Positions 8,747 to 16,804 of a DNA stretch of 64,000 bases are shown in pieces. The notes below the pieces were generated by a model. That model had not been told where the DNA came from and searched no databases. It saw nothing but the letters and a program-made list of their open reading frames with translations. The stretch's first letter is position 1; each line of letters opens with the position of its first letter. Source of the stretch: Bacteroidales bacterium (GTDB lineage: Bacteria; Bacteroidota; Bacteroidia; Bacteroidales; Muribaculaceae); assembly GCA_900770215.1 (NCBI GenBank), contig CAAGJW010000019.1, positions 21,994 through 85,993 on the forward strand, read 5' to 3'. Made by a program: the position numbers and the translations under genes.

Positions 8747-9448
8747 ATGATCAAAAAAAGCACGCTCGAAAAAATTGTAAACGAAGATTTGGCTGCAATA
8801 TGGACGATTCTCACCCCCGAAGAGAAGCACATTGTCGCAAATAACTTCAATATCCACACATTCAGTAAAAATCAAATCATATATGCCGAAAAAGACGAGC
8901 CCATCTACTTGTGGTGCTTGCTCAAGGGAAAAGTTAAGCTCTTCAAAGACGGCATAGGTGGACGGCAGCAGATTTTGCGGCTTTACCGCCCCATCCAGTA
9001 TTTCGGGTATCGTGCCTACTTTGCCGAAGAGCCCTATGTGTCGAGTGCAGCAGCATTTGAGCCATCTACAGTGGGGACTATCCCCATGCAGATTGTGAAA
9101 GAAATCATCGACAGCAACACGGGGCTGGCATGGTTTTTCATCCATGAGCTGTCGAAACACTTGGGGGGCTCCGACACGCGCATTGTAAACCTCACTCAAA
9201 AGCACATACGCGGCCGCCTCGCCGAGGCACTCACGGTGCTCATCGACAACTATGGCTATGAAGACGACGGCGAGACACTCAAGATATACATGGCCCGCGA
9301 AGACCTGGCCAACCTGTCGAACATGACTACAAGTAATGCAATACGCACCCTGTCGACATTTGCCCAAAAGAAAATCATCACTGTCGACGGCCGGCGCATC
9401 AAGATTATCAACGAGCCCGAGCTGCGCCAGATAAGCAAATTTGGATAA
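8747..9448 (+). CDS. Crp/Fnr family transcriptional regulator
   Basis: A 233-residue two-domain regulator. The N-terminal half is a cyclic-nucleotide-binding-type beta barrel with YLWCLLKGKVKLFKDG as the core. The C-terminal part is a winged helix-turn-helix in which REDLANLSNMTTSNAIRTLSTF is the recognition region (about 180-202). No N-terminal cysteine cluster is present, so it is not an FNR-type iron-sulfur sensor. Key cAMP contacts of CRP are not recognisable either, and the effector is unknown. It has its own promoter, and the following DUF4924 gene starts 33 bases after it. Family members in Bacteroidota control stress and redox genes; the targets here cannot be inferred. Confidence 0.88.
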   Translation: MIKKSTLEKIVNEDLAAIWTILTPEEKHIVANNFNIHTFSKNQIIYAEKDEPIYLWCLLKGKVKLFKDGIGGRQQILRLYRPIQYFGYRAYFAEEPYVSSAAAFEPSTVGTIPMQIVKEIIDSNTGLAWFFIHELSKHLGGSDTRIVNLTQKHIRGRLAEALTVLIDNYGYEDDGETLKIYMAREDLANLSNMTTSNAIRTLSTFAQKKIITVDGRRIKIINEPELRQISKFG

Positions 9449-9481
9449 ACGGCTACCAATAGTGCAATTTCTTTATAACCA

Positions 9482-10039
9482 ATGATTATCGCCCAAGCAA
9501 AAAGAAAAGAAAACATTGCCGAGTATCTGCTATACATGTGGCAGGTAGAAGACACAATACGTGCCTATCACTTTGACATCGATGAAATCGACAAAAACAT
9601 CATATCGCGATTTCAGGTCGACGATGACACGAAGAAGAAGATAAAAGACTGGTATGACAACTTGATAAAAATGATGGAGCTCGAGCATGTGGAAGAGAAG
9701 GGACACCTGCAAATCAACAAAAATGTGCTTATCGACCTCACCGACCTGCACCTGCAATTGCTCAAGTCGCCAAAATTTCCCCAATATGCAGCACAATACT
9801 ATCAAACATTGCCTTTTATCGTAGAATTACGAGCAAAGACCCCCGAAGACCAACGCGTGGGTGAGCTCGAGACCTGCTTCAACGCTCTCTACGGGGTACT
9901 CTTGCTGAAGTTGCAAGGCAAAAAGATAGGCAATGCCACACAGACTGCCATCAACAACATTTCATATTTCATCGGGCTACTGGCTGCCCTCTACAGGAAG
10001 AATGAGGAAAAGCCCCTGCTTGATGACGACATTGATTAA
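9482..10039 (+). CDS. DUF4924 family protein
   Basis: A 185-residue soluble protein that I recognise as the Bacteroidota-restricted DUF4924 family, from its opening IIAQAKRKENIAEYLLYMWQVED and its helical character. It has no signal peptide, membrane segment or catalytic motif that I can identify. The sequence is rich in predicted helices with a charged, acidic C-terminus. It sits 33 bases after a Crp/Fnr gene and 17 bases before a dTDP-rhamnose reductase gene, probably in one transcript running to the release factor gene. No function is established for the family as far as I know. Confidence 0.82.
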   Translation: MIIAQAKRKENIAEYLLYMWQVEDTIRAYHFDIDEIDKNIISRFQVDDDTKKKIKDWYDNLIKMMELEHVEEKGHLQINKNVLIDLTDLHLQLLKSPKFPQYAAQYYQTLPFIVELRAKTPEDQRVGELETCFNALYGVLLLKLQGKKIGNATQTAINNISYFIGLLAALYRKNEEKPLLDDDID

Positions 10040-10056
10040 CAAGAACGATTCTATCT

Positions 10057-10926
10057 ATGTCAAAACATATATTAGTCACCGGCGCCAATGGCCAGCTCGG
10101 CAACGAGATGCGCAACATCTTGGCTAACCGAAATGATGTTGTCGCCTATTTCACCGACGTCAATGAGCTTGATATCACCTCAAAAGATGCAATAGGGTCT
10201 TTTCTAGACAATCACCAGGTCGACTACTTGGTGAACTGTGCAGCCTATACCGCCGTCGACAAAGCCGAGGATGCCCCCGAGCTGTGTGCACTGCTCAATG
10301 CCCATGCAGTGGCATTGCTTGCCCAAGCAGCTCACAAGCATGGCGCCAGGATGGTTCAGATATCTACCGACTACGTCTTCAATGGAGAAAACTTCAGGCC
10401 CTACCGCGAGAACGATGCAACGTGCCCGGTATCGGTGTACGGCAGCACAAAGCTTGAGGGCGAACGGCTTCTGCTGTCGATAGCTCCCGAAAGCGTGATT
10501 CTGCGCACAGCGTGGCTCTACTCGCCCTACGGGCACAACTTTGTGAAAACAATGATAAAATTAGGACAAGAGAAAGATCAGCTCAAGGTGATTTTTGACC
10601 AAGTGGGGACACCCACCTATGCCAAGGATCTGGCTGGTGCAATCATGCTCATCATCGATGCACCCACATGGCACAGTGGCACTTATCACTTCAGCGACGA
10701 GGGAGCGATATCATGGTACGATTTTGCCATGGCCATACACCGCCTGGCTGGTATCGATACATGCACAGTGCAGCCCTGCCGTACCGACGAGTACCCCACT
10801 CGTGCCCACCGCCCCCACTACAGCGTGCTCGACAAGAGCAAGTTTAAAGCAACATTCAACACCGTAATTCCCTATTGGGCCGACAGCCTGGCCGACTGCA
10901 TCGCCCGTATCAAACACGACAAATAA
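10057..10926 (+). CDS. rfbD: dTDP-4-dehydrorhamnose reductase
   Basis: A 289-residue extended short-chain dehydrogenase performing the last step of dTDP-L-rhamnose synthesis (NADPH reduction of the 4-keto sugar). The nucleotide-binding motif TGANGQLG is at residues 7-14. The STDYVFNG segment typical of RmlD and the catalytic Tyr128/Lys132 pair in YGSTK are present. It feeds surface polysaccharide synthesis. The other three rml genes are not adjacent here. The gene lies between DUF4924 and prfC with short gaps, so its grouping is operonic rather than pathway-based. Confidence 0.93.
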   Translation: MSKHILVTGANGQLGNEMRNILANRNDVVAYFTDVNELDITSKDAIGSFLDNHQVDYLVNCAAYTAVDKAEDAPELCALLNAHAVALLAQAAHKHGARMVQISTDYVFNGENFRPYRENDATCPVSVYGSTKLEGERLLLSIAPESVILRTAWLYSPYGHNFVKTMIKLGQEKDQLKVIFDQVGTPTYAKDLAGAIMLIIDAPTWHSGTYHFSDEGAISWYDFAMAIHRLAGIDTCTVQPCRTDEYPTRAHRPHYSVLDKSKFKATFNTVIPYWADSLADCIARIKHDK

Positions 10927-10952
10927 TCACATTTTTAACAACACAATACAAC

Positions 10953-12533
10953 GTGGCAAATTTAACTGACGAAATAAAAAAGCGACGCACATTTGCTATC
11001 ATCTCTCACCCCGATGCCGGCAAAACGACACTTACCGAGAAGTTGCTACTCTTTGGCGGTGCAATTCATGTAGCAGGTGCGGTCAAGTCCAACAAGATAA
11101 AGAAAACTGCAACAAGCGACTGGATGGAAATCGAGAAGCAGCGTGGCATCTCGGTCGCTACTTCGGTTATGGGATTTGAGTATGAGGGGTTCAAAATCAA
11201 CATCCTCGACACTCCAGGCCATCAAGACTTTGCCGAGGACACATTCAGGACACTCACGGCGGTCGACAGCGTGATCATCGTGATCGACGCCGCCAAGGGC
11301 GTTGAGCAGCAAACGAGGCGCCTCATGGAGGTGTGCCGCATGCGCAATACCCCTGTCATCATCTTTGTAAACAAAATGGACCGTGAGGGCCGCGACCCGT
11401 TCGACATTCTTGATGAACTCGAGAATGAGCTAAAAATCAAAGTGCGCCCCCTGAGCTGGCCCATCAACATGGGTGCAAAATTCAAGGGCGTGTACAACAT
11501 CTACGAGCATGACTTGAGCCTGTTCAAGCCCGACAAGCAGCACGTGACTGAGCGCATGGAAATCAACGACATCAACGACCCCCACATCGACCAGGTGGTG
11601 GGCAGCGATGATGCTCAAAAGCTGCGCGACGACATTGAACTCATCGACGGCGTGTATCCCCCGTTCGACGAGCTCGACTATCTCGACGGCCATCTGGCGC
11701 CAGTGTTCTTCGGCTCGGCACTCAACACCTTCGGCGTGAAAGAGCTGCTTGACTGCTTCATTCACATCGCCCCTTCGCCTCAGCCCACACAGGCTGTGGA
11801 GCGTGTGGTAGAGCCAGGCGAAGACAAGTTCACAGGCTTCGTGTTTAAGATACAAGCCAACATGGACCCCAATCATCGCAGCTGCATTGCCTTTGTGAAA
11901 GTGTGCTCGGGAGTGTTTCACCGCAATCAATACTACTATCACGTGCGCAGCGACAAGCAGATGCGCTTTACTGCTCCCACCGCATTCATGGCACAGAAAA
12001 AAGAGATCATCGACGAGGTGTATCCTGGCGATGTCGTGGGCCTGCCCGACAATGGCGTATTCAAAATAGGCGACACGCTCACCGAAGGTGAAAAGATACA
12101 CTTCAAGGGGCTGCCCAGCTTCTCGCCCGAAATGTTCAAGTATATCGAGAACACCGACCCGATGAAGACCAAGCAGCTCAACAAGGGCATCGAGCAACTC
12201 ATGGACGAGGGCGTGGCCCAGCTCTTTGTGAACCAGTTCAACAACCGCAAAATCATAGGCACCGTGGGACAGCTGCAATTTGAAGTGATACAGTACAGGC
12301 TGTTGCATGAGTATGGTGCAAGCTGCCGATGGGAACCCGTGCACCTTTACAAAGCCTGCTGGATAGAGAGCGACGACGACGAGGCTCTCGAGGCATTCAA
12401 GCGCCGTAAGCATCAGTTCATGGCACTTGACCGCGAGGGGCGCGATGTGTTTCTGGCCGACAGTAGCTATGTGCTCTCGATCGCGCAGCAAGACTTCCCG
12501 AAAATCAAATTTCACTTTACATCAGAATTTTAA
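10953..12533 (+). CDS. prfC: Peptide chain release factor 3
   Basis: A 526-residue translational GTPase that recycles RF1/RF2 from the ribosome. G1 is SHPDAGKTT (residues 18-26), G3 is DTPGH and G4 is NKMD, followed by an EF-Tu-like domain 2 and the RF3-specific C-terminal domain. I place the start at the GTG at 10953 because it yields the family length and the standard N-terminus VANLTDEIKKRRTFAII. An earlier in-frame ATG at 10875 would add 26 residues lying inside the rfbD gene. It is 26 bases after rfbD and likely shares its transcript. Confidence 0.95.
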   Translation: MANLTDEIKKRRTFAIISHPDAGKTTLTEKLLLFGGAIHVAGAVKSNKIKKTATSDWMEIEKQRGISVATSVMGFEYEGFKINILDTPGHQDFAEDTFRTLTAVDSVIIVIDAAKGVEQQTRRLMEVCRMRNTPVIIFVNKMDREGRDPFDILDELENELKIKVRPLSWPINMGAKFKGVYNIYEHDLSLFKPDKQHVTERMEINDINDPHIDQVVGSDDAQKLRDDIELIDGVYPPFDELDYLDGHLAPVFFGSALNTFGVKELLDCFIHIAPSPQPTQAVERVVEPGEDKFTGFVFKIQANMDPNHRSCIAFVKVCSGVFHRNQYYYHVRSDKQMRFTAPTAFMAQKKEIIDEVYPGDVVGLPDNGVFKIGDTLTEGEKIHFKGLPSFSPEMFKYIENTDPMKTKQLNKGIEQLMDEGVAQLFVNQFNNRKIIGTVGQLQFEVIQYRLLHEYGASCRWEPVHLYKACWIESDDDEALEAFKRRKHQFMALDREGRDVFLADSSYVLSIAQQDFPKIKFHFTSEF

Positions 12534-12542
12534 TAATTATGC

Positions 12543-12573
12543 TTGCGAGTATTCTCGTTTTAATTTAACTTTG
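12543..12573 (+). promoter_or_regulatory. Promoter for the kinase-RapZ/nucleotidyltransferase pair
   Basis: TTG at 12543-12545 and TAACTTTG at 12566-12573 are separated by 20 bases, close to the Bacteroidota consensus. A weak CGAG/CTCG hairpin (12546-12557) before a T-rich stretch may end the upstream prfC transcript. Confidence 0.65.
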
Positions 12574-12598
12574 CTCGTTCTTTAAATTTTAGGAAAAC

Positions 12599-14032
12599 AT
12601 GAATTCTGACATTTTAAAAGAATTATACAAGAAAGTTGTGGGCTCCGATCCTGCCAAAGTGATTGAAATGCCTGCATCGGGCTCCAATCGCCGATACTTC
12701 AGGCTGAAGGGCGAGCGCTCAATCATTGGGGTGCTCGGAGAAATCAAGGAAGAAAACGAGGCCTTCCTCTACATGGACAAACACTTTGTTGAGAAAGGGC
12801 TGCCAGTGCCCAAAGTCCTTGAAGCAAGCGACGACCACATGGCTTATATACAAGAAGATCTGGGCGACACCATTCTGTTCAACTTCATGGAAAAGGGACG
12901 CAAGACCCGTGTGTTCAGCGAAGGCGAGAAGCAAATGCTCGCCAAGACCATCAGGGCACTGTGCAAGTTCCAGTTTGTGGGAGCCCAAGACATGGATTTC
13001 TCTCACTGCTACCCGGCTAGTGCTTTTGACTCAAGAAGCATTTTCTGGGACTTGAACTATTTCAAGTATTGCTTTTTGAAGGCCACGGGGTTGGAGTTCA
13101 ACGAGGGAGAGCTTGAAGACGACTTCCACAAGCTGTGTGATGTGCTGTTGCGCAGCGGCAACTCCACCTTCATGTATCGCGATTTTCAATCGAGAAACGT
13201 GATGATAAAAGACGGCGAGCCATGGTTTATCGACTTCCAAGGCGGCCGCAAAGGGCCTTTCTTCTACGATGTGGCATCGTTCCTGTGGCAGGCCAAGGCC
13301 AATTTCCCACAAAGCCTGCGCGAGGAACTCATACAAGTATATATCGAGGAACTGAAAAAATACATGACGGTCGACGATGAGTCGTTCCATCGGCAGTTGC
13401 GGCATTTTGTGCTCTTCCGCACTTTGCAAGTGCTGGGTGCCTACGGTTTCCGCGGATACTTCGAAAAGAAGCCCCATTTCATGCAAAGCGTGCCGTTTGC
13501 AATCAACAACCTGCGCGAGTTGCTCAAGCACCCCTATGTAGAATATCCCTACCTCAATGAGGTGCTCAACAATCTCGTAAACATGTCGCAATTTACCGAC
13601 GAGTTGCAGAAGCGCATGCTCACGGTGAAAGTCATGAGCTTTGCCTACAAGAAAGGTATCCCTAACGATGCCTCAGGCAATGGAGGCGGCTACGTGTTTG
13701 ATTGCCGGGCTTGCAACAACCCGGGAAAGTACGATCGCTACAAGCCCTACATAGGCCTCGACGAACCAGTAATTAAGTTTCTTGAAGACGACGGTGAGAT
13801 TCTCACTTTCCTTGACCACTGCTATGCCCTCGTTGATGCATCGGTCAAGCGCTATATAGAGCGGCGTTTCACCAATCTCATGGTGTGCTTCGGGTGTACG
13901 GGCGGGCAGCATCGGTCGGTGTATTGTGCCCAGCACATGGCTGAGCACATACACAAGAAATTCAATGTGAAAGTAGAGCTCGTGCACCGCGAGCAGAACA
14001 TAGAGCAGGTGTTCAACCCTGATCAGAAATGA
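12599..14032 (+). CDS. APH-type sugar/amino-sugar kinase fused to a RapZ C-terminal domain
   Basis: A 477-residue fusion. Residues about 1-330 form an aminoglycoside/choline-kinase fold: the Brenner-type loop is YRDFQSRNV (catalytic Asp195, Asn200) and DFQGG (Asp212) binds metal. Residues about 341-470 match the C-terminal domain of RNase adapter RapZ, with DCRACNNPG and GCTGGQHRSV, but the Walker-type N-terminal domain of RapZ is absent. The N-terminal part resembles AmgK, the cell-wall amino-sugar kinase that phosphorylates MurNAc/GlcNAc at the anomeric position. A MurU-like gene follows 13 bases later, reinforcing that reading. RapZ C-terminal domains sense GlcN6P in proteobacteria, so the fused domain may regulate the kinase (inference). 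Annotated elsewhere simply as phosphotransferase or RapZ protein. Confidence 0.85.
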   Translation: MNSDILKELYKKVVGSDPAKVIEMPASGSNRRYFRLKGERSIIGVLGEIKEENEAFLYMDKHFVEKGLPVPKVLEASDDHMAYIQEDLGDTILFNFMEKGRKTRVFSEGEKQMLAKTIRALCKFQFVGAQDMDFSHCYPASAFDSRSIFWDLNYFKYCFLKATGLEFNEGELEDDFHKLCDVLLRSGNSTFMYRDFQSRNVMIKDGEPWFIDFQGGRKGPFFYDVASFLWQAKANFPQSLREELIQVYIEELKKYMTVDDESFHRQLRHFVLFRTLQVLGAYGFRGYFEKKPHFMQSVPFAINNLRELLKHPYVEYPYLNEVLNNLVNMSQFTDELQKRMLTVKVMSFAYKKGIPNDASGNGGGYVFDCRACNNPGKYDRYKPYIGLDEPVIKFLEDDGEILTFLDHCYALVDASVKRYIERRFTNLMVCFGCTGGQHRSVYCAQHMAEHIHKKFNVKVELVHREQNIEQVFNPDQK

Positions 14033-14045
14033 GTTGCGCAGCCAC

Positions 14046-14789
14046 ATGAGAGCAATGATTTTTGCCGCAGGCCTGGGTACTCGCCTGCGCCCACTCACCA
14101 ACGACCGTCCCAAAGCACTCGTCACCGTAGGCGGCAAGACAATGCTTGAGCGAGTAATCACTCACATTGCCGAGTCGGGGTTTGACGACATCACGATCAA
14201 CATACACCACTTTGGTGAGAAGATTCTGGAATTTCTCAAGGAGAAAAATAATTTCGGGCTCAACATTCACATCAGCGATGAGCGCGACCTGCTTCTCGAC
14301 ACAGGCGGTGGCCTGCTCAAGGCAAGGAAATTTCTGGAAGACGGCGACAAGCCTTTTCTTGTACACAATGCCGACATCCTGACCGATCTCGACCTCAAGG
14401 CAATGTATGACTATGCCAAGCAAAGCGATACACTGTCGACCATACTTGTGAAGCCACGTGCAACACAACGCTACCTGCTCTTTGACAACAATAACCAGTT
14501 GCGTGGGTGGGTCAACAAGAAAACCGGCGAGACCAGACCCAAAGGCTTCAACTACAAACCTGGTGAGTTTAACGAGCTGGCATTTGGAGGGATTCACATG
14601 ATTTCTCCCAAGATTTTTCCCTTGCTCGAGGACTATGCCCGCGGCGAGCGCGTGTTTTCGATCATTCCCTTCTATGTTGACGAGTGCGGCAAGCATGCCA
14701 TACACGGCTACCAGCCCATTGGTGACTATACCTGGCTCGACGTGGGCAAGCCCGAAACACTTGCTCAAGCCGAAAGTCTGTTTAACTGA
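14046..14789 (+). CDS. Nucleotidyltransferase, MurU/mannose-1-phosphate guanylyltransferase-like
   Basis: A 247-residue sugar-1-phosphate nucleotidyltransferase. The N-terminal signature is FAAGLGTRLRPLTNDRPKAL (GxGTR followed by PK), and LVHNADIL provides the metal-binding Asp. I chose ATG 14046 since MRAMIFAAGLG matches family N-termini; a TTG at 14034 is possible. It lies 13 bases after the APH-RapZ fusion, the same order as amgK-murU in pseudomonads. There MurU makes UDP-MurNAc from MurNAc 1-phosphate and thereby bypasses MurA. The substrate is inferred from this context; a GDP-mannose or CDP-sugar role is the main alternative. Confidence 0.82.
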   Translation: MRAMIFAAGLGTRLRPLTNDRPKALVTVGGKTMLERVITHIAESGFDDITINIHHFGEKILEFLKEKNNFGLNIHISDERDLLLDTGGGLLKARKFLEDGDKPFLVHNADILTDLDLKAMYDYAKQSDTLSTILVKPRATQRYLLFDNNNQLRGWVNKKTGETRPKGFNYKPGEFNELAFGGIHMISPKIFPLLEDYARGERVFSIIPFYVDECGKHAIHGYQPIGDYTWLDVGKPETLAQAESLFN

Positions 14790-14818
14790 CATAACATCAA
14801 CACAGCGACAATGCAATA

Positions 14819-14852
14819 CAACGGGGAGCCTCACTTGTGTGGCTCCCCGTTG
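14819..14852. terminator. Hairpin between convergent genes
   Basis: A perfect 12-bp stem (14819-14830 with 14841-14852) around a ten-base loop sits between the plus-strand nucleotidyltransferase and the minus-strand DUF4836 gene. Neither side has a strong T run, but the position suits a bidirectional terminator. Confidence 0.7.
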
Positions 14853-14894
14853 TTGTACTATGTGTTGTTGCTAAATGATCACAAAGCATGCCTA

Positions 14895-16400
14895 TCAATA
14901 GGTATCGACATAGTCATCATCGTCGTAGGTCTGGATGGGATCCATTGTGCACAAAATTTCAATAAAGGTCAATGCAGGAATGTCGTGCTCATGCGCTGTG
15001 TAGAACAAGCCGTCGCCCTGAGTGGCATTCTTGAAGCCAAAGTTGAAAAATCCCCTGGTACTGTCGACATCCGACTGCACATAGAACCCTATGGGCGAGG
15101 ATGCAAAACGGTCTTTCAAGTCGGCCGAAGAGTCATAAAAATTGTCTTCCACCATTTCGTGATCGAGACGTGTCACACACACGGTCGAGCCTTCGGCCCA
15201 TACCAGTACTGGCATGCCCTGATAGTTGAACAAGTGCTTGCCGTCTTTCAACATGTCGGGCTGGCCCATTTCGTCGGCAAATTTCACAATAGATTTCACC
15301 ACAAGCTGTGGGTGAGTTGACTTGAGCGCAAGGGCCATGTTCCAGTCGTCGACAAAAGTGGCGTCGCTGTCACCAGCAAGATAGCTCGGGGCCATGGCAA
15401 AAGCAATGGGACCGTCGATCGATCTCACGATGCCCCGCACGTCAAGTTTGTCCATCGAAGGCAAATTGCTCAACAGATTGATGCTCTTCTTTATTTGGTC
15501 CAGCTGGGCAAACTTCTCTCCCTTCACGCTCACCGCAAACAGATATTTCATCGTGTTGGGGATGCCCTTGAGAAACTCGTTGTCGGGCTTGGCAAGTGTC
15601 GCGCTCAACAAGGTAACGTAGTCGCTGTGGGCGTCGGCCTTGATTTGTGCAGTGAAACTGGCACCGTCGTTCTCAAATTTCATTCCCATTACAAAAGCCT
15701 TGATATCAGAGTCGGTGATGATCGACAAGAATGGATACTGCTGCATGGCATTTTTGAAACTTGGTAACGACTGCAACATGGCATTCAAGCCCTTTATGTC
15801 GAAGTAGGCATTGATGTCGTTGTCACGGCCGATGCAATCTTTTATGTCGTCGACATCGCGAATGCTGCGCTGTGTCTTACTGAAGATGAGCCTTGCAGCA
15901 TCGGTTCGGGCTTTCTCATCGGCCACATAGTTGTCGCGCCCTATCAAGAGGACATCGTCGTCGATCACAAACGAGTAGGCCTGATAGCCCAAGTAGTCCA
16001 CGTCATCCACCTGCTTGAATTTACTGCCCGTGCGATATTCCAGCAGCTGCTTGGCAGCATCCTCATCGTCGAGGGTGGCGAGACACACATACCTGAAAGT
16101 ACCCTGGCTGTAAAAGAAATACACATTGTCGCCAAAGTCGAGTCCCGACTTGGGCAGGTCGCTCATCACCTCGCTCATGAGCGAGCCGTCGTGCTTGTCG
16201 ATGACGCGCTTGAGCTGGTCGGGCAGAACACAGTCGCCGCCCTTGTCGAGCTTTGCTTTTTTGATGAAATTAGGCACCTTGATGCATATTACGCCTGTGG
16301 CGTTGCTTGGAATCATCTTCTCCATATTGCGGTTGTCGCTGCAAGAGGTGGCAACAAAAATAAGCAGTACTCCTAATAGTATTTTAATGACAGAATTCAT
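14895..16400 (-). CDS. DUF4836 family lipoprotein
   Basis: A 501-residue putative outer-membrane or periplasmic lipoprotein. The N-terminal hydrophobic stretch ends in ATSC (Cys20), a lipobox, followed by Ser-Asp. The mature start, with MIPSNATGVICIKV, is typical of the Bacteroidota DUF4836 family (a PSNA motif followed by alternating short strands). The rest alternates strands and helices without catalytic motifs, and the tail is very acidic (YDDDDYVDTY). It is monocistronic, with a TAnnTTTG box upstream and a hairpin downstream. The function of the family is unknown. Confidence 0.8.
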   Translation of the reverse strand: MNSVIKILLGVLLIFVATSCSDNRNMEKMIPSNATGVICIKVPNFIKKAKLDKGGDCVLPDQLKRVIDKHDGSLMSEVMSDLPKSGLDFGDNVYFFYSQGTFRYVCLATLDDEDAAKQLLEYRTGSKFKQVDDVDYLGYQAYSFVIDDDVLLIGRDNYVADEKARTDAARLIFSKTQRSIRDVDDIKDCIGRDNDINAYFDIKGLNAMLQSLPSFKNAMQQYPFLSIITDSDIKAFVMGMKFENDGASFTAQIKADAHSDYVTLLSATLAKPDNEFLKGIPNTMKYLFAVSVKGEKFAQLDQIKKSINLLSNLPSMDKLDVRGIVRSIDGPIAFAMAPSYLAGDSDATFVDDWNMALALKSTHPQLVVKSIVKFADEMGQPDMLKDGKHLFNYQGMPVLVWAEGSTVCVTRLDHEMVEDNFYDSSADLKDRFASSPIGFYVQSDVDSTRGFFNFGFKNATQGDGLFYTAHEHDIPALTFIEILCTMDPIQTYDDDDYVDTY

Positions 16401-16431
16401 CGTTGTGTTAATTTTTGTTGAATTGTCGCTG

Positions 16432-16439
16432 CAAAGTTA
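16432..16439 (-). promoter_or_regulatory. Promoter -7 box for the DUF4836 gene
   Basis: On the minus strand this reads TAACTTTG, 31 bases before the start codon. No convincing -33 element is seen. Confidence 0.45.
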
Positions 16440-16504
16440 GCACTATTATTTAAAAAAGCGAATAAAGCTTTGCAAAAATGGATGTAAATTTTACATGTAG
16501 TTCA

Positions 16505-16534
16505 TTGTAAATTTGATAGAATTTATTAAATTTG
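16505..16534 (+). promoter_or_regulatory. Promoter region of the small acidic protein operon
   Basis: TTG at 16505-16507 and TAAATTTG at 16527-16534, spaced 19 bases, fit the consensus. A second TAAATTTG at 16508-16515 overlaps the first element and could be a tandem start. Confidence 0.55.
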
Positions 16535-16579
16535 GCGTGATAAAAGTTACAACAAAACGGTCTTACAATTTTTTTCATC

Positions 16580-16804
16580 ATGAATGACATTTCCGACATA
16601 TTAAGGACTCTGCTTGACCAGTTGAGCATGGCAAGCGAAGTCGATGCAGAATTCGCCAACATGCTTGAGTGTGACGACACGTTGAAGAACGACTATGAGG
16701 AGTGGTGTGAAGCCAACGGATATGATATAAAAACGGGATATAAAGATTATGTTGACGAGATCATTGACTCTCGTGACTCGATATGGGAAAATTTGAATGA
16801 ATAG
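16580..16804 (+). CDS. Small acidic protein of unknown function
   Basis: A 74-residue protein with about 20 Asp/Glu against six Lys/Arg and no hydrophobic segment, hence soluble and strongly acidic. I do not recognise a family. The case for a real gene is good: a promoter with both elements lies upstream, codon use is like the neighbours, and the stop overlaps the start of the agmatine deiminase gene by eight bases, so it is coupled to the aguA-aguB operon. It could be a small regulator or partner of that pathway, but nothing in the sequence shows this. Confidence 0.6.
   Translation: MNDISDILRTLLDQLSMASEVDAEFANMLECDDTLKNDYEEWCEANGYDIKTGYKDYVDEIIDSRDSIWENLNE

Noticed and set aside
11430..12515. 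361-codon open frame on the minus strand
   Set aside because: Antisense to the release factor 3 gene.
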